DNA from: Methanobacteriota archaeon
GTDB lineage: Archaea; Thermoplasmatota; Thermoplasmata; UBA10834
Length of the DNA stretch: 64,000 nt
Direction of reading: 5' to 3'
NCBI GenBank assembly: GCA_020348345.1
Contig: CP070748.1
Location: 225,536-289,535, forward strand
A program made the position numbers and the translations under genes. The notes beneath the pieces are model-generated. The model was not told the DNA's origin and searched no databases. It was given only the letters and a program-made list of their open reading frames with translations. Positions 49,644-58,500 of this stretch are shown in pieces; positions within the stretch are counted from its first letter, which is position 1, and each line of letters begins with the position of its first letter.

Positions 49644-50381
49644 CTAGTCTCGGCGAGTATCTGCCCAAATCTCCCTCAACGTCGGGAATACAAGGGGCTG
49701 ACCATCGACGAAGATGATGGGTGAGAAGGACCCCAATTTGAGGCGCCCAAGAACGGGAGAGAAGGTGTCAAGAACCGAACGCCGGACAACATCAACGCCC
49801 GGAGAAACGATGCTCATGGCTGGTAGCACCAACGTGCTTGAGGTGCGATTATGCAGGAAGCACGGTTGCTTTATCCGGCCTCCAACGTCATCCGACAGAG
49901 TCATGCATGGGTGTAAGTGGCCCATCACTGTAGGCCCCTGAACCATCCCAGAATGGCCATGCATGATCCGATGCCTGCCAATCCGTATCTCCTTTCTCAG
50001 AGGGATCTGAAGCTCAGACAGAATAGCATTCAGGTAATTGTCGTGATTGCCTCGGACGACCGAGACCTCGGTGAGGGCGGAGATTGATCTCATGAAATCG
50101 ACGATGTCGTTCCATTCCTGTGTGAGATTTCTCGAGAAGTTGTGTTTGAGGTCACCAGCCACGACCAGTGCCTCAGGCCTTAATCGTTTGACCATGTCAG
50201 TCAACAACTGTCGAAGCCTGTGCGTCTGCATACGAGGAAGGCTCAGGCCCTCATACTCAAGAGCCGCCTCGCATCCAAGGTGCAGGTCCGCCACTACCAG
50301 CGTGCTGTGGTCGAGCAGCAATGCGGCTCCCTCGGAGTGCAATTCCAAGCCGTGTTCTGCCATATATCCCTGTCCGGACAC
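49644..50381 (-). CDS. Calcineurin-like metallophosphoesterase
   Basis: A 245-residue phosphoesterase. Metal-binding motifs in order: VVADLHLGC (DxH), VVAGDLKHNF (GDxxH-like), VVRGNHDNYL (GNHD), IMHGHSGM and GHLHPC. This is a complete set. It resembles the archaeal/bacterial group near YfcE and SbcD-like nucleases, which usually accompany a DEAD-box helicase; none is seen here. Possible substrates are nucleic acids or phosphodiesters. ATG at 50381. It diverges from the exonuclease at 50477. Confidence 0.88.
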   Translation of the reverse strand: MSGQGYMAEHGLELHSEGAALLLDHSTLVVADLHLGCEAALEYEGLSLPRMQTHRLRQLLTDMVKRLRPEALVVAGDLKHNFSRNLTQEWNDIVDFMRSISALTEVSVVRGNHDNYLNAILSELQIPLRKEIRIGRHRIMHGHSGMVQGPTVMGHLHPCMTLSDDVGGRIKQPCFLHNRTSSTLVLPAMSIVSPGVDVVRRSVLDTFSPVLGRLKLGSFSPIIFVDGQPLVFPTLREIWADTRRD

Positions 50382-50476
50382 AGTCTTGTAACCGGCGTTT
50401 CAGATTACTATCTTTCCGAGTACTTTTCGTAACCTCCCGCGTCAGTTAAAGACTTGCAGCGCCATAACGCCCGCCG

Positions 50477-51256
50477 ATGCTGTCCAGTTCGTTCATATTC
50501 CTGAATGGAGTGGGCGTGGCGCGTGAGAAGGCTCTTTGGAACGCTGGCATCGACACATGGAACGACTTCTTGAGCACGGCCAAGATACGTGGCATATCAA
50601 CGGCCAAGAAGGTGGAGGCAGATGCCATCCTCCTCGACGCCGATGGACGGTTGCTGAAGGGAGATGCCGCGCATTTCGCCTCTTTACTGAGGGTGCGAGA
50701 CCATTGGAGATGCTATGAGGAGTTCAGAGACCAAGCGATCTATCTGGACATAGAAACGACCGGTGTTTCGAGAAGATCCTCTGTGACGGTCGTTGGCATG
50801 TACGATGGAAGGCGAATGCACACTCTGGTAGACGGACAGAACCTCACAGAAGACAATTTGAAGGCCATTCTCAGCCACGCGGGCATCTTGGTGACCTTCA
50901 ACGGCGCGAGCTTCGATCTGCCGATCATCGACAGCGCCTTTCCTGATTGTCTTCCGCCCGTGCCGCACCTCGACCTGAGGCACTTGCTGAGAAGACTGGG
51001 GCGTGTGGGCGGGCTCAAGGCGATAGAGCGAGAGATGGGAATCGAGAGGGACTTCAGGCTTCAATGCCTCACAGGCCAGGATGCAGTCTACCTGTGGCGA
51101 CTATGGCGCAAGCAGGGCGCCTGGAACGCTTTGAAGACCCTGAAGGAATACAACTGCGAGGATTGTATGAACCTCAAAACGATCGCGGACATAGCATGCA
51201 ACGAGATGAAATGCAGGCTCAGAGGGGCCGATTCCGCATTCGCGAAACATAGATAG
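50477..51256 (+). CDS. RNase H-like exonuclease (YprB-type) with HhH N-terminus
   Basis: A 259-residue protein. Residues 5-40 (LNGVGVAREKALWNAGIDTW) form a helix-hairpin-helix DNA-binding element. Residues about 85-245 form a DEDD-type 3'-5' exonuclease fold with AIYLDIETTGVS (DxE), VTFNGASFDLPII and the later YNCEDC motif, plus DLRHLLRRLG. The family is YprB/RNase_H_2. It may take part in DNA repair or RNA processing; the nearby DHH nuclease supports a nucleic-acid context. ATG at 50477. A small membrane gene follows 26 nt later. Confidence 0.85.
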   Translation: MLSSSFIFLNGVGVAREKALWNAGIDTWNDFLSTAKIRGISTAKKVEADAILLDADGRLLKGDAAHFASLLRVRDHWRCYEEFRDQAIYLDIETTGVSRRSSVTVVGMYDGRRMHTLVDGQNLTEDNLKAILSHAGILVTFNGASFDLPIIDSAFPDCLPPVPHLDLRHLLRRLGRVGGLKAIEREMGIERDFRLQCLTGQDAVYLWRLWRKQGAWNALKTLKEYNCEDCMNLKTIADIACNEMKCRLRGADSAFAKHR

Positions 51257-51282
51257 CTGGGCACAGGGTACGGGTTGACGGG

Positions 51283-51432
51283 ATGAACGCTCTTCTTGGG
51301 GTGCTGATCGGATCCGCCGTGTTCGCGCTCTTGATCTTCCTGATCGACAGGTCGGCGAAGTACATCGCCCTCGTCGGGGTCGCTGTCGTCGCCATTGCCT
51401 TGGTCGCAGTGCTTCTAGGGGTGGGAGACTGA
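51283..51432 (+). CDS. Small two-helix membrane protein
   Basis: A 49-residue protein, too short for standard gene finders. It reads MNALLGVLIGSAVFALLIF as helix 1, a short loop LIDRSAK, and then YIALVGVAVVAIALVAVLLG as helix 2, ending VGD. The hydrophobic pattern is continuous and the frame is closed by TGA at 51430-51432. The ATG follows a GGG stretch. It lies between the exonuclease and DHH genes on the same strand with short spacing, so it may belong to that unit. Function unknown. Confidence 0.55.
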   Translation: MNALLGVLIGSAVFALLIFLIDRSAKYIALVGVAVVAIALVAVLLGVGD

Positions 51433-51473
51433 CAACGAGTGGGGCCGCTCTGCTCTCCTCTCTTCCGAATACG

Positions 51474-52901
51474 ATGCGCCAGTCTGCATCGAAGGCCGCA
51501 CGTGCTCTGAAGGCTGCATCGAACGCAGTCGTGGCGACGCACATAGATGCAGACGGCATTTCCGCCGCTGCCATTGCGGGAACCACGCTGGAACGCTTGG
51601 GCATCAATCACCAGACCATGTACTTCAAGAAGCTTGACAACGCGGCTCTCGAGACTCTGAGAGAAGGCAGCTGGGACATTGTATGGTTCACAGACCTCGG
51701 CAGCGGCTCACTGTCGAAGCTGGAAGACATGAACGCCGTCATAACCGACCATCACATACCTGAGAAGACTGCATCTGAGAGCATCTCAGCCGGGCAGTCG
51801 CGTCTGTGCGACTTCTCGATCTTGGCACACGTGAACCCCCACCTGAACGGCATTTCGGGCGCGAACCACTTGAGTGGCGCTGGCGCGACCTTTCTTGCGT
51901 CAATCGCCTCGAACGAGGCGAATGCGGATCTGTCTCCGCTGGCGTTGTTGGGAGCCGTGGGCGACCTTCAGGACCAGAAGACGCGAAGACTCGAGGGACT
52001 GAACAGGGAAGTGCTGTCAGTGGCAACAGAACTTGGCCTCGTGGAAGCAGACGAAGACATCAGGTACTTCGGCAGGGAGACAAGGCCTGTCTTCAAGATG
52101 CTTGAGTACTCGAGCGACCCGTATCTACCGCGCATAACAGGTCGGGAACAGGAAGCCATCAGCTTCCTGCTGGGATTGGGGATTGAACTCAAGGAAGGCG
52201 ATTCGTGGCGGACATGGGCGATGCTGTCCGAGAGGGAACGGCAGGTCGCCATAGACGCTCTGAAGGAGCATCTGACCGCTTGCGGGAAGAATGACGAGAC
52301 GATCATGAGACTGACTGGCGAATCGTACACGCTGCTCAGAGAAGAGGCGGGATCTCCTGTCCGCGATATGAAGGAATATGCAACCCTCCTGAATGCGTGT
52401 GGGAGACATGGAAGGGCTGAGATCGGGCTCAGGATCTGTATGGGTGACCGCGCCGCTGCGCTGTCGGAGGGATACTCGCTTCTCAGGGACCATCGCACCG
52501 CGCTAAGCAGGGCATTGGAGGTCGCAAAAAGCAGAGGCATCACGAGAATGAAGTATATTCAGTACTTCGATGCTGAAGATGAAATCGAAGAAACCATCAT
52601 CGGAACGGTGGCGGGAATGCTGCTCGGCAGCAACGGTGCAGACAGGACCGCCCCGATGATCGCCTTCGCGGAGTCGCTCGAGCCGGGCGATCGACAGATG
52701 ATGAAGGTGTCCTCGAGAGGCACTCAGGACCTGATCGCAAAGGGAATGAACCTTTCGACTGCCATCCGCCAAGCTGCGGAGGAGATCGGAGGCGTCGGAG
52801 GTGGGCATAACATCGCCGCCGGAGCGACCATACCTTCGGATAGACGAAGCGACTTCCTGAAGCTCCTCGACGAGATTGTCGGATCCCAGATCAGCCGTTA
52901 G
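51474..52901 (+). CDS. DHH/RecJ-like phosphoesterase
   Basis: A 475-residue protein of the archaeal RecJ-like DHH family. It has THIDADGISAAAIAGTTLER (motif I with DxD), VWFTDLGSGS (motif II) and AVITDHHIPEK (the DHH motif) in the first 120 residues, and the DHHA1 substrate-binding end GGVGGGHNIAAGATIP. Archaeal members (GAN and relatives) are 5'-3' single-strand nucleases associated with the replication complex GINS. The ATG at 51474 is the first plausible start after the small membrane gene. Its stop overlaps the ornithine carbamoyltransferase stop by 4 nt on the opposite strand (TTAG). Confidence 0.88.
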   Translation: MRQSASKAARALKAASNAVVATHIDADGISAAAIAGTTLERLGINHQTMYFKKLDNAALETLREGSWDIVWFTDLGSGSLSKLEDMNAVITDHHIPEKTASESISAGQSRLCDFSILAHVNPHLNGISGANHLSGAGATFLASIASNEANADLSPLALLGAVGDLQDQKTRRLEGLNREVLSVATELGLVEADEDIRYFGRETRPVFKMLEYSSDPYLPRITGREQEAISFLLGLGIELKEGDSWRTWAMLSERERQVAIDALKEHLTACGKNDETIMRLTGESYTLLREEAGSPVRDMKEYATLLNACGRHGRAEIGLRICMGDRAAALSEGYSLLRDHRTALSRALEVAKSRGITRMKYIQYFDAEDEIEETIIGTVAGMLLGSNGADRTAPMIAFAESLEPGDRQMMKVSSRGTQDLIAKGMNLSTAIRQAAEEIGGVGGGHNIAAGATIPSDRRSDFLKLLDEIVGSQISR

Positions 52902-53830
52902 AGAATCTCAGCCAGGATCGCCTTCTGCGCGTGCATGCGGTTCACGGCCTGGTCGAACACCACGCTGTGCGGACCGTCCATCACCTCTTCCGAGACCTCG
53001 TAGCCTCTGTGGGCAGGAAGACAATGCATGAAGATCCATTCCTTGTTCGCTTTCTCAACAAGCTTGGCGTTTACCTGGTAAGGCAGGAATAGCGCTTCCC
53101 GTTCCTCCTTCTCCTCTTCCTGCCCCATGGATACCCATGTGTCGGTGTAGACAATGTCGGCGTTCTCAACCGCTTCGAAGGGGTTCGAGGTCACTTCGAC
53201 GACGCATTCCTTCTCCTCAGCCACTGCCTGCGCCTTCTCGAGTATGCCCGCATCCGGGGCATGTGTCTTCGGCGTTGCCGCACGCATGTTCATTCCGGAT
53301 ATTGCACACCCGAGTAGCAGGGAGTTGCATACATTGTTACCGTCACCGACATAGGCCAGCTGAAGTCCCTTTAACGTCTTCTTCTTCTCCAGAATTGTCA
53401 ACAGGTCTCCTGCGCATTGACAAGGATGTTCTTTGTCATCAAGGCCATTGATGACAGGGACAGTGGCATGTTCCGCGAGCTCTCGCATAACCTCGTTGCT
53501 GAATGCTCTGTACATAATTCCGTCTGAATAGCCGCTGAGGACTCTGGCAACGTCGGCGACGCTCTCCCGCTCGCCTATCTTAATCTCGTTGGGGCTGATG
53601 TAAATGGCTGTTCCACCCAACTGCGTGACCGCGATCTCGAACGAAACCCGCGTTCGAAGACTCGGCTTCTCGAAGACCATGGCGAGAACCTTGCGTTTCA
53701 ATGGTTCGGGTCGTCTCCCTTTGGGGGGATCCGTCTTCGCCTTCAGTGCTTTGCCCAGAATCTTCTCGAGATAGTCTTTCATGTCCAGAACTGATATAAG
53801 GTCCCGCTTCAGCTGAATCACCGCATTCAT
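52898..53830 (-). CDS. argF: Ornithine carbamoyltransferase
   Basis: A 310-residue enzyme that makes citrulline from ornithine and carbamoyl phosphate, in arginine biosynthesis or in the reverse arginine deiminase path. The carbamoyl phosphate motif is EKPSLRTRVSFE (S-x-R-T-R), the second is EHPCQCAGDLL (HPxQ), and the ornithine-side motif is FMHCLPAHRG (HCLP). The start is ATG at 53830; the longer upstream reading has no family similarity. A TATA-like CATTAATACC (53844-53853 on the minus strand) is close to the start. No other arg gene is adjacent. Confidence 0.96.
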   Translation of the reverse strand: MNAVIQLKRDLISVLDMKDYLEKILGKALKAKTDPPKGRRPEPLKRKVLAMVFEKPSLRTRVSFEIAVTQLGGTAIYISPNEIKIGERESVADVARVLSGYSDGIMYRAFSNEVMRELAEHATVPVINGLDDKEHPCQCAGDLLTILEKKKTLKGLQLAYVGDGNNVCNSLLLGCAISGMNMRAATPKTHAPDAGILEKAQAVAEEKECVVEVTSNPFEAVENADIVYTDTWVSMGQEEEKEEREALFLPYQVNAKLVEKANKEWIFMHCLPAHRGYEVSEEVMDGPHSVVFDQAVNRMHAQKAILAEIL

Positions 53831-53902
53831 GAACCGAACACTGGGTATTAATGCTTTTGAACGCCGAGCGACCCGTTCGATCAGCCGTCCGCGGTACGTG
53901 GC

Positions 53903-54120
53903 CGAACTCACATGACGAATCCCCGCAGACGACGCAAACAAGACACCCAGAGAGGCTTGCCAATGGACCGCCGCACTCGCGGCAGACCGCCCCCGCGCAA
54001 GCCCGTTCCTTTCCTGAGCAAACCCAACGCACCGCGGGACCCCCGATGAAATGCATGAATTCGACGGGGATATGCGAAACCCTCGGAGATGGGCGAACAT
54101 ACTAGCTCCGGAGGATGCAT
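53903..54120 (-). pseudogene. Possible broken zinc-ribbon gene
   Basis: In one minus frame (53903-54056) the reading AVCRECGGPLASLSGCLVC continues VVCGDSSC, a good zinc ribbon of the CxxCGxxL...GCxxCxxCGxSxC type seen at the end of B12-dependent ribonucleotide reductases and in stand-alone ribbons. No stop follows the last cysteine in that frame; it runs on into argF sequence. A second frame (53908-54117) starts near a TATA-like patch and ends at TGA just there. A single frameshift could join the two. Both readings are in the argF upstream region. Confidence is low. Confidence 0.3.
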
Positions 54121-54157
54121 CACCACACGTGGAACGCGTCGGTTGGCTCGCGACAAG

Positions 54158-54167
54158 GTTTATTTAG
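54158..54167 (+). promoter_or_regulatory. TATA box of tRNA-His
   Basis: GTTTATTTAG or GGTTTATTTA is centred about 30 nt before the mature tRNA 5' end at 54193, matching the usual archaeal promoter distance. Confidence 0.6.
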
Positions 54168-54192
54168 CGAGAGGCAATGGAGGACCTGAAAT

Positions 54193-54267
54193 GGCCGGGG
54201 TGGGGTAATGGTATCCTTGGGGACTGTGGATCCCCTGACCCGGGTTCGATTCCCGGTCCCGGCCCCA
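54193..54267 (+). tRNA. tRNA-His (GTG)
   Basis: The cloverleaf folds fully. Acceptor GCCGGGG (54194-54200) pairs with TCCCGGC (54257-54263); anticodon stem GGGGA/TCCCC encloses loop CTGTGGA with anticodon GTG (His); TΨC arm CCGGG/CCCGG encloses TTCGATT. The extra G-1 needed by HisRS is encoded at 54193, opposite discriminator C at 54264, and the 3' CCA (54265-54267) is encoded too. No intron is present. A TATA box lies about 30 nt upstream. Confidence 0.95.
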
Positions 54268-54290
54268 TTCTCTAGCTTGTGACAAGACAG

Positions 54291-54650
54291 TCATTCAACG
54301 AACATGGCGCCGCAATGCGAGCATCTGTCATCCGATTCTTCGACCGATTCGCCGCATTCAGGGCACTCATAGGTGAGATCCTCTCTGGGCTGAAGGCCTG
54401 ACGGCCCAATTCCGCTGTCAAGGGATATAGCCGATGTCTCCGCAACCTCCCCGGCGAAGGCCTCGAACCTCGTGCCACACGAATCACATTCATGCTGCCC
54501 GGATGTGACATGCTTACCACAGAACGGACACTCGAAGTTCAATCCATCGAAAGAGGCTCTGCATCGAGGGCATCTGTCTTCGCCTCCAGAGACCGTTTTG
54601 CCGCATCTCACGCAAGCCAGCACCAACACTGGCAGCGTTTCGCCACCCAT
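54291..54650 (-). CDS. Triple zinc-ribbon protein
   Basis: A 119-residue protein with three CxxC-CxxC zinc ribbons: ACVRCGKTVSGGEDRCPRC, then FECPFCGKHVTSGQHECDSC, and after a linker YECPECGESVEESDDRCSHC. This is the 'double zinc ribbon' type found in archaeal regulators and in the neighbouring genes. No other domain. ATG at 54650 lies at the expected distance (about 25 nt) from a TATA box at 54671-54681 (minus GATTAAATACC), so it is a leaderless gene with its own promoter. It may bind nucleic acid or proteins. The three neighbours are probably functionally linked. Confidence 0.75.
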   Translation of the reverse strand: MGGETLPVLVLACVRCGKTVSGGEDRCPRCRASFDGLNFECPFCGKHVTSGQHECDSCGTRFEAFAGEVAETSAISLDSGIGPSGLQPREDLTYECPECGESVEESDDRCSHCGAMFVE

Positions 54651-54670
54651 ATCACTTAGATGATTCTGCA

Positions 54671-54681
54671 GGTATTTAATC
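54671..54681 (-). promoter_or_regulatory. TATA box of the triple zinc-ribbon gene
   Basis: On the minus strand GATTAAATACC is centred about 26 nt before the ATG at 54650, so transcription starts at the start codon. Confidence 0.55.
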
Positions 54682-54725
54682 GGTTGCCGTGAGGAGTTCT
54701 GATAAGGGCTGACTATCCACGAGCC

Positions 54726-55475
54726 CTACTTCTTCTGTCTACCCCGCGCCGTCTTCTTCCGACCGCCAGCGGTCTTCGATGTGGTCTGTGACTTCTTCCT
54801 GGGAGTCTTTGCGCCGGCCGCTGGTTTCTTCTTCTTCACGGGCTTCTTCACAGGCTTCTTCACAGGCTTCTTCCTGGGCGCCCCCTTGCGCTTCTGTGGC
54901 TTCTTCACGTCTTTGTCCCCTACAGTCTCGGATATTGCAGGCTCCTCGGCCCGAGAAGCCTGGCCCTCAAGGAAAATCTCGCGCGCCGCCTCCGATGGTT
55001 CCACCGCCTCAACGGGTTCCTCGAACTCTGCTCTGCAATTGGGGCACGATTTCGCATCGATCTGCATCTTCTCACCGCACACAGGGCAGATGACGAGAAC
55101 CTCCCCGAGAGGCAGATCGCACCGCGGGCATTTCTCTTCGTCCCCACGTATCATGAGGCCGCATCCAGGGCATGCCACCCGCCTCGTCGTGGATCTGAGC
55201 TGCTCCAACTCGGTGTTGATGATGTTCTCAACGAACTTGTCCATGTCGAATCCCGCGAAGGTCTTCTCCACGCCCAAGGAGAATTCAGTGAGATCGATCC
55301 CGCAGGTGGAGCATTTAGAGGCGTTTCGCCAGACAAGACCGGAGCAGAACGGGCACTCGAACAACGTCCCCGGTCCGAATTGAAGCCCACATCTCGGACA
55401 CTCCGAATCGCCAGCCTTTACGATGCGGCCGCATTTGAAGCAGCTGAGGAAGATGTCCCTCTGCCCGTCCGCCAT
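54726..55475 (-). CDS. Zinc-ribbon protein with lysine-rich H1-like tail
   Basis: A 249-residue protein. The N-terminal half has ribbons FLSCFKCGRIVKAGDSECPRC, LFECPFCSGLVWRNASKCSTC and, after a helical linker, RVACPGCGLMIRGDEEKCPRC then VICPVCGEKMQIDAKSCPNC. The last 70 residues are basic repeats (KKPVKKPVKKPVKKKK and then KTPRKKSQ...GGRKKTARGRQKK). This joins the zinc-ribbon theme with the lysine-rich tail of the gene at 45022. Probably a nucleic-acid-binding protein. ATG at 55475 is supported by a TATA box (55500-55510) about 30 nt upstream; ATG at 55496 was rejected. Confidence 0.7.
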   Translation of the reverse strand: MADGQRDIFLSCFKCGRIVKAGDSECPRCGLQFGPGTLFECPFCSGLVWRNASKCSTCGIDLTEFSLGVEKTFAGFDMDKFVENIINTELEQLRSTTRRVACPGCGLMIRGDEEKCPRCDLPLGEVLVICPVCGEKMQIDAKSCPNCRAEFEEPVEAVEPSEAAREIFLEGQASRAEEPAISETVGDKDVKKPQKRKGAPRKKPVKKPVKKPVKKKKPAAGAKTPRKKSQTTSKTAGGRKKTARGRQKK

Positions 55476-55499
55476 GGTGGGAAGAGGATGGTTCAACTG

Positions 55500-55510
55500 T
55501 TATATAAATT
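55500..55510 (-). promoter_or_regulatory. TATA box of the zinc-ribbon/lysine-tail gene
   Basis: AATTTATATAA on the minus strand, a strong match, sits about 30 nt from the ATG at 55475. It falls within 10 nt of the alternative ATG at 55496, which argues against that start. Confidence 0.6.
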
Positions 55511-55536
55511 GTGGAATCTGGATTAGAACGCGTAGC

Positions 55537-58500
55537 TTACTCGTCTTCACCGTATCGCCGACCGTCCCTTCCCGTCCGGATGCGGTAGACAGCGAATATT
55601 GTCAGTATGAACACCACGGGCAGAACAACATCGGAGAACTCGGGTATCCTCTCGAAGATAACTTCGATGTTCGCGGTCGAGTTCTGGGTCCACTGCATGC
55701 AGACATTGGATTCGCCAGGGACAGAGTACACAGAAGTGAGGTGGTCCTTGGGGTAGTCATTTGCCGGAAGCGATACGAAGCCCCATGTTCCACTGACGTT
55801 CTTCTTGACGATGACGTAGTCCTTGTTGCCCGACTGATGCTGCAACCACATCGCGAAGACGTTCCCCGTGTCTGTATCGAGCGATATCGTCGGACAACTC
55901 CTAGCGTATGAAGCCGTGGAGTTGAGCGTTATCGGGCTAGCCCATCCCGAGCCGGAGTTGTATCGGTACTGGATGTGTCCCTCCCAGTTCGAACCTGACA
56001 TATCACCCGTTCCGTAGACGACATGCACGGCACCGTTCGCATCGACCACTGCCGATGGCGGCGCTCTGTCCGTATTCTCCGTACTCGCTCCAGCAAGGTA
56101 GAGCTCCGTCTGGGCGCTCCAAACGGCGCCGTTGTAGTACTTGATGGCCACATTGCCGATGTAAGCGTACACGGACCAGACGACCACGCCTGAGCCGGCC
56201 TTGCCAGGCACCAACACGGCTTTGCTATTTGGCGTCGCCGCCCACGGACTCAGAAGCTCTTCAGTGAAGGTCCAAGTGCCCTCTACATTGTCGACCGCAT
56301 CACTCTGATAGACGTATAGATCATACTGAGCTTGCGAGGCGTGCTCGCGGGAAGAACATGTGACCCACAGATATCCGTCCGAGTCCTTACATATGAACGT
56401 GTTCTTGCTGGGCATCGCATACGACGAGGCTGCCAGGGCCTTCTCGTTGCCCCATGTTATCTCGGCGGTGGAGGGGTTGACGGCTCCTCTCAGCATGTAG
56501 ATGTTCAAGGACGAAGTCGAGTTGTCGCCCACGATGTAGACGATATCGTTGGCAGAATCGTACCACAGACTCGTCTTATTGATACCGGACCCAGAGCTGA
56601 ACACTGAGCCTGCGCTCGACCATGTCTCGCCGCCGTCGGAGCTGCTGGCGTAGACCGTGTCGCTGCCGTCCCAGTAGAAGCTCCAGAAGTTCGTTCCGTC
56701 GTAAAACAGCTTCCTCTGATAGGACATTGAAGTCGCCCATTCGGAGGCTACGGAGGATTCCACCACCCACCCGCGGGTGTCCGCCATCGCAGCGAATGCC
56801 CCAGCCACGAAGGCTGCGCTGTCGCTCCTATCCATCCAATCGGTCGCTTCAACGACGAAATTGACCGCTGATCCGCCGCCGAAAGCCGCCGAGGGCAACC
56901 CGATCTCAATCCGCTGTGAATCCTTGGCAAGCTCGAGCGATGTAACTATCTCTGTCCACTCTCCGTCGTATTCGTAGAGGGCGCGCGAAAGCACCTCGCC
57001 GAACTGACCCACTATCTCTATCAGATAATCGGCGCCGACCGTTCCAGCCGTGGATGACACCGGATAACCTGTGGACGATGATAGATCGGCGTCCACATAG
57101 ATTCTCAGGAAATCCTCGCCGGTCTTTCGAGGCGGTGTTACGGGTACGCTTCCTCCGGTTCCCGTGGGCTTGCTCTTGAGCGAGGGGACGTAGGCACCGT
57201 TGCATATCTCCCCCTCAACGCTGACGTAGAAGTACGATGACTGCAAGTCGTTGGACGTGGCTATCTCATCGATGTCTATGTTTGGATTCTCCATAGGAAC
57301 ACTGTCGAAATCCGGCACCATCAGACCTGCCCAGTCCGCGAACGCCCCATCGATCTCTATTCCTCCTGGCGCAATGCCCACATATCCGCAGGCGCCGCTG
57401 CCAACGACCTCTGCCAGAGCAAAGGACCATTCGCTGCTGTCCGGAGCCAGAGACAGGGAGTATACGCTGCCGCCCTCGATTGGGCTGGTGTCAGCGCTCA
57501 CTTCGACAGACAAGGGCTCCTCACCCGGCACGAGGTCGAAGCCGTCACCTATCGAAGGGAACAACGCCACGCCCGTCCTCGTAAACGCCAGTGACTCGAC
57601 AACGCCGTCTGCACCCTGGCAACTGAGACGCAAGCGGAGGACTGATACTGATGAAGAGTCCGGCAGTATTCCGCTTGAAGGCACGAGAGACACCTGCTCG
57701 ATGATCAGCAATCCGCCTTCGGCCGGAGTCTCATAGCTCATCGCTCTGTGCTCGTACTCGTCCTGAGACAATAGCAGGTACTTGGCCGATGAGCCAAGAT
57801 CATCCGGCAACACCGCCTTGGCCTCCATCCGGTCGCCTTCTACACGATGTGATAAGGATCCGATCTGCGCCCAGGCATTCCAGTCACGGTCGTCAATGCC
57901 GGAGCCATAGCTCATCAATGATGACGACTGTACCAAGCCGTCCCATCCATCGAGCTCCATGAGGTAATCTGCCCCGAGAGTTCCCACGGCGTATCCCGAT
58001 GAGGCTGAGCCATCCGAGTCGATGAATAGGAAGAAGCTATCCACAACCGTGGTGCTCATGATATCGCCCGACGTCTTCACATAGAGATACAGGTCGTTCG
58101 AATCGGCGACGGCGGCCCATTCGTCGATATCTATCGTCGGAGCAGTGGATGCGGATATGCGCGCTCCGAACATCTCCACATCGGACCATTCAGAGAAGTC
58201 GCCATCGACGTCATATGTCCCGGGCTCAGCGTAGTACGCGAAGTAGATGAAGGTCGGCAGAATGATGAGAACTGCGACGAGCACTGCCAAGAACGGCCAT
58301 TTAGTGAGTCGTGACAACCGGCGGTCTCTTCGGCGATGTTCCGGAAATGAATCCTCTCGCGAACCGTTGATCATTCCAGTACCATTGATCATTCCAGTAC
58401 CATTGATCATTCCAGTACCATTGATCATTCCAGTACCATTGACCATGCCCGTTCCGTTCACGAGGCCCGTGCCATTGATGGCTCCTCTGCCGTTAACAAA

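Larger units (their letters stand above)
53831..54192. other. Intergenic region with OTC and tRNA promoters
   Basis: Beside a possible broken zinc-ribbon ORF (53903-54120, minus) it holds the argF TATA element near 53844-53853 and the tRNA-His TATA box at 54158-54167. I see nothing else. Confidence 0.4.

Noticed and set aside
58366-58494. Short tandem repeats that could suggest a CRISPR-like array
   Set aside because: The unit is 18 bp without spacers, in frame with the large surface-protein gene, and encodes its glycine/asparagine linker.
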